Positions 17,961-27,265 of a DNA stretch of 64,000 nt are shown in pieces (the first letter of the stretch is position 1; the number at the start of each line of letters is the position of its first letter). This DNA is from Abyssalbus ytuae (lineage in GTDB: Bacteria > Bacteroidota > Bacteroidia > Flavobacteriales > Flavobacteriaceae), in assembly GCF_022807975.1 (NCBI RefSeq), contig NZ_CP094358.1:124001-188000 (forward strand), in the 5' to 3' direction. Made by a program: the position numbers and the translations under genes. The notes beneath the pieces are model-generated. The model searched no databases. It had not been told where the DNA came from and saw only the letters and a list, made by a program, of their open reading frames with translations.

Positions 17961-20900
17961 TTAAAAACTTACATTTATTCCCAAAACGTACTGACTAACT
18001 CCCGGATACGATCCTGAATCATATCCAAGTGACACATTTTGCTCAAAAGAATTGCCATCTCCGTAAGAGTTGACCTCCGGATCATATCCACTATAATCTG
18101 TTATTACTATTGCATCAATTGCCGACAGATATACTTTTAAATTACTAAGACCTAATTTTTCTATAGTGTATTTAGGAAATGTGTATCCAAGAGAAATATT
18201 TTTAAACTTTAAAAAAGATGCATCTTCTACATAGTTCGAATTGGTAACATCACCTAAAAAACCATTGGTTGGTATATCTGTATCGGGGTTATTTACAGAC
18301 CATCCATTAAATTTTTCCAAAGTGTTTATACGCCCTTTATCAAACCTTATAACATCTCTCCCTACACTTGCCTGAAGAGTTACATTTAAGTCAAAATTGT
18401 TATAACTAAAATTATTGGTCATCCCCACTATATAATCGGGTAAAGCATTGCCAATAACCGTTCTATCGTATTCAAGATCTATTTTACCGTCTGGCACACC
18501 ATCTGGCCCGCTAATATCTTTGTATCTCACCGATCCTAAAACTGCACCATCTTGCTCTATTGCATCCAGGTCTTCCTGAGTTTTAAAAATACCATCAGCA
18601 ACATATCCGTAAAAGTTACCTATGGGTTCTCCCACTGTTAAAATGCCTGAGGTTGAAAATCCGGATCCTCTTGATTTGCTGGGGGGTTCTAAATAAACAT
18701 CCGTATCTCCTCCTAAATCAAGTACTTCATTGTCTATAAAACTTATATTAGCCGAAAAATCCCATTTAAATTTTTTATCAAAAACTGAAGCATTGAGACT
18801 AAACTCATACCCCAAATTCTCCATTTCTCCAATATTTTGTATCTGACTGTCAATACCCGTGTGGGATAATAACCTTCTATCATATAAAAGATCTGTAGTT
18901 TTTTTGTTAAAATAGTCGGCAGTTATTCCAATTCTATTATCAAATAACTGCAAATCCACCCCCAGATCAAATTGTGTAGTAGTTTCCCACTTTAAATTCG
19001 GGTTAGAAACTCTGTTTACAAATGCTCCATTATATAAATCTTCATCACCATACGAAAATTGCATACCTGTTCTATAGGAAGCTAAAGATTGATAGGGGCT
19101 TATTGCCTGGCTACCTGTTTGCCCATAACTTGTTCTAAACTTTAAAAAACTTATGGTTTTACTGTCTGCCAGAAAATTCTCTTCGCTAACCACCCAGGCA
19201 AAAGAACCTGAAGGAAAATACCCCCACTTATTGTTCTCGGCAAATTTGGTGGAACCATCTGCCCTGCCTGATAAAGAGAACAGGTACTTGCTTTTATATC
19301 CGTAAGTTATTCGGGAAAAATATGAAACTAATCCTGTTCTGGTTTTATCAGATAGAGCACTTGTTACTTCTGAACCAATACCTATATTATTGTACCCTGC
19401 TGCTTCAGTAGCAAACCCCTGTACAGTAATACGGCTTCGGAATCGTTCATCTTTACTGATTTCATATCCTAAAAGGACACTGAAATCGTGATTTTTATTA
19501 AATTTTTTCTTATATGTTAAAGTATTTTTTAACTGCCATGCTTTTCTTTCTATATTATCTAAATATGCTTCCCCCTGGTTTAATGATCTCAATAAAACTT
19601 TGCCGGTATAACGTTTATTATTATAGGTAGAATTTGTATATGTTGCTGAAAAATCATGAGTTAGCCCTTTAAAAATTTTCCATTTTGTAAAAATCGTATT
19701 TTGTAAATACTCTGTTTCATAAAGATCTTTTAATTCATTTATCAAAGCAATCGGATTATCTCTTATATAACCGGCATTTAATGGACCATTGTATGTTCCG
19801 TCTTCAGCATAAACAGGAATTATTGGCGAAAATAACAGAGCATTAATGGTAACAGGGCCACCCTGGGAACCATATCCTTCGTTGGTTTTTATTTGATTTG
19901 TAGAAGTGCTGTATATTGATAAATTATTTCTGATGGAAAATTTATCTGATGCCTTAAAATTTATATTTGCCCTCCCCGATATTTTTGTATAATCAGATTT
20001 TTTAACAACGCCTTCCTGATCTAAATAATCCAGGGAAAGAAATCCTCTCAAATTTTCTTCACCTCCCCTAAGAGTTAAATGATAGTTTTGATAAAGGCCC
20101 TCCTGAAAGATTTCATCCTGCCAATCTGTTCCCTTTCCGGATAATATAGGATTATCAATACCTGATATATCCTCAGGAAAATCAAAATTAGGATCATCTT
20201 TTAAAACTTGTACGTGTTGTTCAGCAGTTAGTAAATCTAATTTTTTTCTCACTCTTTGTATTCCTGAAGCCGTATATAAATCAACTGCCAGTTTACCGGT
20301 CTTTCCTTGTTTAGTGGTAATAATTATAACACCGTTTGCTCCCTGAGATCCATATATTGCTGTCGCCGATGCATCTTTTAATACCTGCATAGATTCAATA
20401 TCATTAACGTTTAAAGATTCAAAACTTCCTCCCAACACACCATCAATAACCAATAGAGGGGAATTATCTCCATTGATTGAATTATTACCCCGTATTCTAA
20501 TTTTTAAACCTGCACCAGGTTCAGAATTAGTACTGGAGATATCAACTCCTGCTACCCTACCGGTTAACATTTGTTCAAACTGAGGGGTGGGAGCCGTTTT
20601 CATTTCATTTATATCAACTACAGAAACAGAACTGGTTAAATCTTTTCTTAAGGCAGAGCCATAACCAATAACTATTACTTCTGTTAATTCATTAATATTT
20701 ATTTTAAGGGTTACATCTATTTGATTTTTAGTGCCCACCGCTATTTCCTGGTTAGCATAGCCTAAATAACTAAAAATCAATACATCATTATTGTTATTGA
20801 CTGTTATAGAATATTTACCATCAAAATCAGTAACTATACCTGTATTGGTTCCTTTAATAACAACACTTACTCCGGGCAGGGGTTGTAAATCATCCCCGGA

Positions 20901-21017
20901 AATTACTGTTCCCGTAATATTTCTTTCCTGAGCAAAACTATATGTATGTGAAAAAAACAGAATCCCAAAAAAGAATAGAACATATTGTTGCCAAATTTTA
21001 TTTTTTTTTGTCATCAT
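17961..21017 (-). CDS. SusC-like TonB-dependent outer-membrane transporter (pair 1)
   Basis: Encodes 1018 residues. After the signal peptide (about 1-30) comes a carboxypeptidase-regulatory-like beta domain (about 33-115, ITGTVISGDDLQPLPGVSVV), a plug domain with the SusC pattern VIVIGYGSALRKDLTSSV and VLKDASATAIYGSQGANGVI, and a large beta-barrel ending in an aromatic residue (INVSF). It imports large oligosaccharides across the outer membrane with energy from TonB. Its partner SusD follows by 20 bases. The composite lyase gene precedes it by 143 bases on the same strand. Confidence 0.96.
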   Translation of the reverse strand: MMTKKNKIWQQYVLFFFGILFFSHTYSFAQERNITGTVISGDDLQPLPGVSVVIKGTNTGIVTDFDGKYSITVNNNNDVLIFSYLGYANQEIAVGTKNQIDVTLKININELTEVIVIGYGSALRKDLTSSVSVVDINEMKTAPTPQFEQMLTGRVAGVDISSTNSEPGAGLKIRIRGNNSINGDNSPLLVIDGVLGGSFESLNVNDIESMQVLKDASATAIYGSQGANGVIIITTKQGKTGKLAVDLYTASGIQRVRKKLDLLTAEQHVQVLKDDPNFDFPEDISGIDNPILSGKGTDWQDEIFQEGLYQNYHLTLRGGEENLRGFLSLDYLDQEGVVKKSDYTKISGRANINFKASDKFSIRNNLSIYSTSTNQIKTNEGYGSQGGPVTINALLFSPIIPVYAEDGTYNGPLNAGYIRDNPIALINELKDLYETEYLQNTIFTKWKIFKGLTHDFSATYTNSTYNNKRYTGKVLLRSLNQGEAYLDNIERKAWQLKNTLTYKKKFNKNHDFSVLLGYEISKDERFRSRITVQGFATEAAGYNNIGIGSEVTSALSDKTRTGLVSYFSRITYGYKSKYLFSLSGRADGSTKFAENNKWGYFPSGSFAWVVSEENFLADSKTISFLKFRTSYGQTGSQAISPYQSLASYRTGMQFSYGDEDLYNGAFVNRVSNPNLKWETTTQFDLGVDLQLFDNRIGITADYFNKKTTDLLYDRRLLSHTGIDSQIQNIGEMENLGYEFSLNASVFDKKFKWDFSANISFIDNEVLDLGGDTDVYLEPPSKSRGSGFSTSGILTVGEPIGNFYGYVADGIFKTQEDLDAIEQDGAVLGSVRYKDISGPDGVPDGKIDLEYDRTVIGNALPDYIVGMTNNFSYNNFDLNVTLQASVGRDVIRFDKGRINTLEKFNGWSVNNPDTDIPTNGFLGDVTNSNYVEDASFLKFKNISLGYTFPKYTIEKLGLSNLKVYLSAIDAIVITDYSGYDPEVNSYGDGNSFEQNVSLGYDSGSYPGVSQYVLGINVSF

Positions 21018-21160
21018 ATAATATTTATTTTAGTTAGTAATTACCTATTCTTAGAGTTTATATGTAAGTGAATAATCCACAAGAGGTAAAATTTAAATAC
21101 CAGGGGGTATCCAGATAAATTTTATCCATGTGTGTTAAGCTAATTCATTTATATATCCTC

Positions 21161-24100
21161 TCATTTTTTTATTATTAGTTTTGAAAGTGAATCCTTTCCT
21201 TTATTTAACAAGAGAACATAATTACCTTTTTGCAAAACAGAAAGATCCAAACTAAAATGCTTTGCATCGGTTATTTTTTTCTTTAAAATACGCCTCCCGT
21301 ACAAATTGAATATTGTGGCTTCTCCATTTAACCATTTATCATTTACTTTTAAATAGAGAATACCTGGTGTTGGGTTTGGGTATATAAGGTTTTTATTCTC
21401 TATATCTTCTTCATTAAGATTAACTCTTATATTATTATTTTTTATTAATGAAGTACTTTTTATTTCAGAGGGTTCCTCTCCCCATATTAATATCCCATTT
21501 TGATATAAAGTAATTTTATCAAAATCGCTAAATGTTAAAATATCTGGATTAAAAGAATAATCATTGAGTTCATTGAAACTCTCATTATTTGCATTGGTGA
21601 TTTTTAATTTTATCTTCTCAGAAATTTCATTTGGCAATAACTCTCCGGAAAAATCATCAAAAGTAATATCAATAAAATGATCTGCTTTATCCAAAACTGG
21701 ATCTAATTCATGAAACTCCCCATAAATTTCATTACCTATTTCAATATTTTCGAACTTATATTTTAATTCAGAACTTATATCTTTCGTAAACCAATATCTT
21801 ACTTTCAAGTCTTTAAAAGGCACAGCAACAGAATCGTTATTCACAATTCTTATATATGGTTTCATTTTTGAATTATTATCTATAGTCTCAGCACAATAAT
21901 ATTGTAAGCGTAAATCATTCATTACATCAATTGCCTCGTCTGTTTTACATACTGCATTATCTGTAGTTGAAGGCGTAGTCCCTATAGCTATATAATCTAT
22001 ATATAATGGCCCCGGAAAATTCTCATTACCCGGGTCTAACTGAATATTAATTCTGGTAATTGCAGACTTGTTTACACCATTATCTGTAAACGCTAAGTCT
22101 GAATAATTGAATTCTAACTCTGTCCAATCATCCAAACCGGCCGGGATGGTTTGGGTAACCCTGCCATTTACCCCATTTGTTGCATTGGTGCCATCATGTA
22201 AATCGAACCTTAAATTGAAACTGTTGGCACTACGAACGCGAACTCTTATTGTAGGGTTGCCGGAAAAATCTAACGGTTCAGGAAAACCATACAATATGGG
22301 CGTAAATGCCGGTAAGGTAGCACCAGCTTTCATTTCTAATTTAAGTTCTTCGCAACCAGACTCAGAAACTTCCAGATTTGTAAGAGCTGAACCATATAAT
22401 GTTACGGTACTATCATCAAATTGGTCTACATAATTAATATCTTCTTCATTTTCTCCGTTTACAATACCATAATATTCATATGGAAGTACAAATACTACGT
22501 TATTATTTTTTAAAAATGTAATAACCTGGTCAAATTGTTCAAAGCTGCTATCATTCCAATACCCTGGATGGGCCTGTAATACAAGGTAATCTGCTGTGCT
22601 ACTATTATATGCATTTAAAAAACTTTCATAGCTTACAACTCCGGTTGAGGATTCTAATTGATTATTTGCCCCTCTTAACAAAGCTAAACCTGAGTAAGAA
22701 GTACTTGTTGGATACATCCACACCTTAATATCATCATTCTCTTCAATAACACTTAAGAAAGTGTCGTCTGTTTGATTATAAGGAGCTCCAAAAGATCGCA
22801 TTATTATACCAAGTTCGTTTTTAGCATATAACATAGCATCTTCAAAATGTTGTTTTTGGTAATCATACGGTGTTCCGCTAAATTCCCCAATATTATCATT
22901 ATCTGGAGGATAGTTATTTTTTTTGTGGTCCCACCCGTGATGCCAAATCTCAAAATGTGCTTCATTATGCCATTTACTTAAAGAGTCTTTAAATGATTGA
23001 GAGGCACTTACCAGATCTTTTGCTATTAGTCCTAAAGCTGCTTTAACATTGTAGACTCTTATTGAATCTACAAAACGTTGCCAATTTGCATTATAAGTGT
23101 TATTACTATTGGATCTTAAATCATCCATTTTTAAAATGATATACTTTTGATTTGGCGCTACTATATCATCTGTTTTGCATACTGCATTATCAGTAGTTGT
23201 AGGAGTAGTCCCTATAGCTATATAATCTATATATAATGGCCCCGGAAAATTTTCATTACCCGGATCTAACTGAATATTTATTCTGGTAATTGCAGACTTG
23301 TTTACACCATTATCTGTAAACGCTAAATCTGAATAATTGAATTCTAACTCTGTCCAATCATCCAAACCGGCCGGGATGGTTTGAGTAACCCTGCCATTTA
23401 CCCCATTTGTTGCATTGGTGCCATCATGTAAATCGAACCTTAAATTAAAACTGTTGGCACTACGAACGCGAACTCTTATTGTAGGGTTGCCGGAAAAATC
23501 TAACGGTTCAGGAAAACCATACAATATGGGCGTAAATGCCGGTAAGGTAGCACCAGCTTTCATTTCTAATTTAAGTTCTTCGCAGCCAGACTCAGAAACT
23601 TCCAGATTTGTAAGAGCTGAACCGTATAATGTTACGGTACTGTCATCAAATTGGTCTACATAATTGGCAGAACTATTATACCAACCAGGTATAGATTCAA
23701 GGACCCGACTATTATACATATCTCCATCTGGAATTCTTGTATTATCCCAGGCGTAAACTTCAGTGGTTCCGGCATAAGCTTCAACAAGCTTAATAGACGT
23801 ATCATTTATGTTAAATATGTTATCATGAATTGCGTGTTCGTAAGAAGAATAAGCAACTTCTCTATCAATAGCTGCTATTCCTCGAAGTAAATTAGGAACA
23901 TCATTACCATTAAATGTATTATATCTTATGTAACTCCTTGCACCTTTTAAATCAATAAAAGAATCTGAATAATTAGCCCCAGATAATCCTTCAGCATTAA
24001 AAATATTATATTCTATTATAGTTCCTAATGTACCTTCTTTTAAATCTATGCCTTCAGCTCTTACATTAGGGCCAATTTCACAATTACTTACTGTTGTGTA

Positions 24101-24670
24101 GTTACAATAGGGATCATAACTCGACCAACTCCCTTTATCAGTTCCAATGTATATGCCTTCTCCATAGGCTCCTGAATTTTCATTCCCAGTGTTATATATT
24201 TTACAAGATTCGATCGTTACATAGTCTGCTCCATCTCTTACATGTACAGCTTCATTTCCTGTGGTATGTATATCACAATTAATAGCTTTGCTATAATTAC
24301 TATTATCAAATACCAATCCTTTTAGCCCATTGGATATATCCAAATCTTTTACAATCCAATAGTCACCGAAAATACGCAGAACAATACGTTGAGCTATATT
24401 ATCTCCCTGTAATTGTGCACGATTGGTACTTGAAGCACTTCTTATAGTAATAGGATTAGCGGCAGTACCATCTATATTCGAATAGAAATAAGCTCCGTTT
24501 ACACCTGCAGAACTAATATAAGTTCCGGGTTGAATAATGATCTCATCCCCGGGTTGCACATTGTTTAAAGCATAGGTTATTTCTTCTACTGTACTACAAT
24601 TATAAATAGTAGCACCAGCTCTTATTGTTAAAAAAAGAACCATGAAAAAATATAACATTCTTTGTTTCAT
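21161..24670 (-). CDS. Secreted composite protein: beta-helix, repeated CBM-like module, polysaccharide deacetylase, CBM3, T9SS tail
   Basis: Encodes about 1169 residues from the start MKQRMLYFF, which gives a clean signal peptide; an upstream in-frame ATG at 24721 adds 17 residues unlike a signal. Order: right-handed parallel beta-helix (about 22-335, PGDEIIIQPGTYI, repeated NCDI/SCKI/NCEI turns), beta-sandwich module A (about 336-500), NodB-type polysaccharide deacetylase (about 505-745, with KMDD and the metal-binding HGWDH), module B almost identical to A (about 746-911), a CBM3-like cellulose-binding domain (about 912-1065, MKPYIRIVNND, VRYWFT, NDYSF and NGILIWGEEP) and a type IX sorting domain (from YPNPTPG). 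The helix is the best lyase candidate of the locus, but I cannot assign its PL family. CBM3 suggests anchoring to plant cell walls. Confidence 0.82.
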   Translation of the reverse strand: MKQRMLYFFMVLFLTIRAGATIYNCSTVEEITYALNNVQPGDEIIIQPGTYISSAGVNGAYFYSNIDGTAANPITIRSASSTNRAQLQGDNIAQRIVLRIFGDYWIVKDLDISNGLKGLVFDNSNYSKAINCDIHTTGNEAVHVRDGADYVTIESCKIYNTGNENSGAYGEGIYIGTDKGSWSSYDPYCNYTTVSNCEIGPNVRAEGIDLKEGTLGTIIEYNIFNAEGLSGANYSDSFIDLKGARSYIRYNTFNGNDVPNLLRGIAAIDREVAYSSYEHAIHDNIFNINDTSIKLVEAYAGTTEVYAWDNTRIPDGDMYNSRVLESIPGWYNSSANYVDQFDDSTVTLYGSALTNLEVSESGCEELKLEMKAGATLPAFTPILYGFPEPLDFSGNPTIRVRVRSANSFNLRFDLHDGTNATNGVNGRVTQTIPAGLDDWTELEFNYSDLAFTDNGVNKSAITRINIQLDPGNENFPGPLYIDYIAIGTTPTTTDNAVCKTDDIVAPNQKYIILKMDDLRSNSNNTYNANWQRFVDSIRVYNVKAALGLIAKDLVSASQSFKDSLSKWHNEAHFEIWHHGWDHKKNNYPPDNDNIGEFSGTPYDYQKQHFEDAMLYAKNELGIIMRSFGAPYNQTDDTFLSVIEENDDIKVWMYPTSTSYSGLALLRGANNQLESSTGVVSYESFLNAYNSSTADYLVLQAHPGYWNDSSFEQFDQVITFLKNNNVVFVLPYEYYGIVNGENEEDINYVDQFDDSTVTLYGSALTNLEVSESGCEELKLEMKAGATLPAFTPILYGFPEPLDFSGNPTIRVRVRSANSFNLRFDLHDGTNATNGVNGRVTQTIPAGLDDWTELEFNYSDLAFTDNGVNKSAITRINIQLDPGNENFPGPLYIDYIAIGTTPSTTDNAVCKTDEAIDVMNDLRLQYYCAETIDNNSKMKPYIRIVNNDSVAVPFKDLKVRYWFTKDISSELKYKFENIEIGNEIYGEFHELDPVLDKADHFIDITFDDFSGELLPNEISEKIKLKITNANNESFNELNDYSFNPDILTFSDFDKITLYQNGILIWGEEPSEIKSTSLIKNNNIRVNLNEEDIENKNLIYPNPTPGILYLKVNDKWLNGEATIFNLYGRRILKKKITDAKHFSLDLSVLQKGNYVLLLNKGKDSLSKLIIKK
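21939..22435 (-). repeat. Long intragenic direct repeat, copy B (module B)
   Basis: This 497-base stretch matches 23169-23665 without gaps; I count 13 base differences (about 97% identity). It encodes the second beta-sandwich module of the composite protein. Almost all differences are silent. Confidence 0.95.
23169..23665 (-). repeat. Long intragenic direct repeat, copy A (module A)
   Basis: Partner of the copy at 21939-22435, offset by exactly 1230 bases. It encodes the first beta-sandwich module. The flanking parts of the gene are not repeated, so the boundaries mark a module inserted twice around the deacetylase domain. Confidence 0.95.
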
Positions 24671-25200
24671 AATAATTGGACATTTTTGGTTAGAATTAAA
24701 TAAGTGACAATAAAAAACCACTCTTTTTAATAATTTCTAAATTAATTAAGATGATATTGGGAATAGTTCAAAAAAGGGGTAAAATTGTGTTTTTATTTTA
24801 TTTACCAGTTTGCATATTAAAGCCTATAACAAACACACTATCAGATAATTAATATTATTTTTAAAAGGTTTTTGATTTTATCTGTTAGTATGCCACCAGC
24901 TTTCGCAAGAAATATTCTTCTAATTCTAAAATGTAATATCCTTATTTTTAGTAAACCTATTTTATAAAGAAATTTGAGTAATCATTAGAATCTAATTAAA
25001 ACAGGATGCTTTCTTTGGTGAAATTATAAGAAAGGAAGATTGGAAACAGAGGGATAAAAACACTTCCAGAACTAGCTGTGGTATAAATATTTTATGTGAA
25101 AAAAGTTTTTGAGAAACAAGGTTGATAATAGTCTTTACATGAGATAGCCTGTACCGGCAGAATAAGTGCTTATTTTCATAGTGAAGTTTTACAGAAATCA
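24671..25200. other. Gene-free stretch upstream of the composite protein gene
   Basis: AT-rich with stop codons in all frames and no recognisable protein, RNA gene or hairpin. It must contain the promoter or leader of the composite protein gene, but I see no convincing TAnnTTTG element with a partner. It continues directly into the 41-base repeat array. Confidence 0.5.
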
Positions 25201-25560
25201 GAAAACTCCGGAAAACAGCTTATCTGGGCTCCAGCCAGTCCGACAGAATCATTCTGGCGGGATTGGTCGAAAACTCCAGGAAACAACCTATCTAAATTCC
25301 AGATTGGCCGAAAACTCCAGGAAACAGCTTATCTAAATTCCAGATTGGCCGAAAACTTCAGGAAACAGCTTATCTAAATTCCAGATTGGTCGAAAACTCC
25401 AGGAAACAGCTTATCTAAATTCCAGATTGGCCGAAAACTCTAGGAAACAGCTTATCTAAATTCCAGATTAGTTGAAAACTCTGGAAAACAGCTTATCTGG
25501 GCTCCAGCCAGCCCGACAGAATCATTCTGGCGGGATTGGTCGAAAACTTCAGGAAACTGC
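25201..25560. repeat. Tandem array: five 41-base units framed by two 68-base units
   Basis: Unit starts (GAAAACTCCAGGAAACAGCT type) fall at 25201, 25269, 25310, 25351, 25392, 25433, 25474 and 25542. The units from 25269 to 25473 are 41 bases each. The first (25201-25268) and the one at 25474-25541 are 68 bases and carry an extra hairpin segment centred on CAGAATCATTCTG with complementary CCG/CGG flanks. A partial unit closes the array. It lies between the 3' end of the acetylesterase gene and the upstream region of the composite protein gene. No open reading frame runs through it. Confidence 0.92.
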
Positions 25561-25631
25561 TTTTGGAACATTATTTTTACGTGATAACAGCTGAAATGAA
25601 ATCAATCTGCTCTGTAAGTAGTAATTGCCTT

Positions 25632-27074
25632 TTACTCAAAATCCCAATTATCCGTTCTAAAAGGAGATGCTGGCAAGTTGGCTGTATTAAATAAGGTTGC
25701 CTGAAAACAATTTTCAAATCCGTATCTGACTGCTTCAGGATTTTTAACTTTTTCACTATAAACTTCAACTTTTTTATCAGTTGTTATTATTGCCTTAGCA
25801 GGGTAAAAAACCTTGTCTTTTCCTGCTATTACAAATCCGGTAAGTTCTTTTTTATAACTCGTTAATCCGTTACCTTCGGCGGTAGTATAATCATCAAAAG
25901 TAAGTTCTATTTTATTTTCATTAATTTTCATTGATTTATAGAAAGGACTTTGTGCTATTATCTGGGTAAAACCATAATCTTTGGCCAATGTAAGATAAGC
26001 CAGCCTGGTAGCAACAATCTCTTTTTCCAAGGGATGAATATCATTACAATCTCCCACATCGGCAGTTACTACCATCCCTGTATTGTGCATTTTTAAAAAT
26101 GAATGTAATTGTGCTTCACGCAATAATGCACCAATAGGTTTTTTTGTTTTGTTTCTTAAAGAATAATCGTAGGGTGCTATCTGCACAAAGTAAAAGGGCA
26201 TAGACTGTTTATCCCATTTATTTCTCCAGGATTCAACGAGGTTAGGCATTAATATTTTATATTTTTCATATTCTAACCTGTCGGTTTCACCCTGGTACCA
26301 AAGTATTCCTTTTATTCCATATCCTATAAAAGGGTTAATCATTCCATTATATAATAAGGTGGGTGTTTCTCTTTTTTCTTTTTCAATCGTAGGCAAACTG
26401 GTAGGAAATTCTATAAAATCATATTTTTTTAAGGCCTCTTTGGATGTCCACCCTTTTATTTTTGTACCTCCCCAACTAGAGCAAATAACCCCAATCGGTA
26501 TTTTTAAAACCCGTTGTAATTTTTTTGCAAAGAGATATGCCACTGCGCTAAAATCTTTAACTGATGCCGGAGTAGCCTCTGTCCATGAACCTACAATATC
26601 ATTTACTGGGTGTAGCCCTATTTGCCTTTCTGCCTTAAATAACCTTATTTTCGAATTTGCAGCATCCAATATAAATTCATTATATCTTAAAACAGGTGAA
26701 TTAGCAAAACCCTTCATGGGCATTTCCATATTAGATTGTCCTGAACAGAACCAAACCTCACCTATTAATACATTTTTTAATTTTATGGAAGATGACCCTG
26801 TAATTGTAATTGTTTGCGGAACAGAAGAGGCTGAAGGTGTTTTAATTTTTAGTTCCCACTTTCCTTCATTGTTAGTAATACCGCTAGCCATACTCCCCCA
26901 CGCTGTTTGAATAACTATTGTTTTGTGAGGTAAATCTTCTCCCCAAATTTTAACAGAATCTTTTTGTTGCAGTATCATATTATCGCCAAAAAAACTTGGC
27001 AAATGTGTTTGAGACATACAGGAAAAAACAGTTAATAAACACAATAAAAAAGTGTATGAAATTCTTTGTATCAT
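25632..27074 (-). CDS. Sialate-O-acetylesterase-type carbohydrate esterase (SASA family)
   Basis: Encodes 480 residues with a signal peptide (about 1-22, TVFSCMSQ; a lipoprotein is possible). The SGNH/SASA catalytic blocks are visible: Ser in FCSGQSNMEMPMKG, the GILWYQGETD block, and the Asp-x-x-His pair in CNDIHPLEKEIVATRL. Family members remove acetyl groups from sugars; in polysaccharide loci they often act on acetylated pectin, xylan or other acidic glycans rather than sialic acid. Placed first after the sensor gene in the transcribed order, it implies, with the deacetylase domain of the composite protein, that the target polymer is acetylated. Confidence 0.88.
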   Translation of the reverse strand: MIQRISYTFLLCLLTVFSCMSQTHLPSFFGDNMILQQKDSVKIWGEDLPHKTIVIQTAWGSMASGITNNEGKWELKIKTPSASSVPQTITITGSSSIKLKNVLIGEVWFCSGQSNMEMPMKGFANSPVLRYNEFILDAANSKIRLFKAERQIGLHPVNDIVGSWTEATPASVKDFSAVAYLFAKKLQRVLKIPIGVICSSWGGTKIKGWTSKEALKKYDFIEFPTSLPTIEKEKRETPTLLYNGMINPFIGYGIKGILWYQGETDRLEYEKYKILMPNLVESWRNKWDKQSMPFYFVQIAPYDYSLRNKTKKPIGALLREAQLHSFLKMHNTGMVVTADVGDCNDIHPLEKEIVATRLAYLTLAKDYGFTQIIAQSPFYKSMKINENKIELTFDDYTTAEGNGLTSYKKELTGFVIAGKDKVFYPAKAIITTDKKVEVYSEKVKNPEAVRYGFENCFQATLFNTANLPASPFRTDNWDFE

Positions 27075-27265
27075 CTTTCTTTTTTAGTTAAAGTAAATAA
27101 CCAGCATACTTACCATTATAATGAATAAAATTAGAATTAATTCCTCTTTATTAATATTTGGGTTGCTTCTTTTCATTTAACAAACTTATAAAAGAAATAG
27201 GGTGTAAATGTCCGAAAATAGTAGGTCAAATGTTTTTTTAGACTTATTATGAAGTTTTAATTTAT

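Noticed and set aside
21061-21125. GGTAT/ATACC and GATAAA/TTTATC repeats before susC as a terminator or regulator site
   Set aside because: Arms are only 5-6 bases long and could occur by chance in this composition.
23415-23663. Plus-strand frames of 82 and 108 codons at 23415-23663 and 22107-22433
   Set aside because: They are antisense shadows of the two repeated modules and resemble each other only because the modules are duplicated.
24671-24721. Upstream ATG at 24721 for the composite protein
   Set aside because: It adds 17 residues with a cysteine and polar stretch ahead of a perfect signal peptide; the ATG at 24670 is the better start.
25201-25560. The 41-base periodic array as a CRISPR
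   Set aside because: The whole unit repeats with no unique spacers between conserved repeats, and no cas genes are present.
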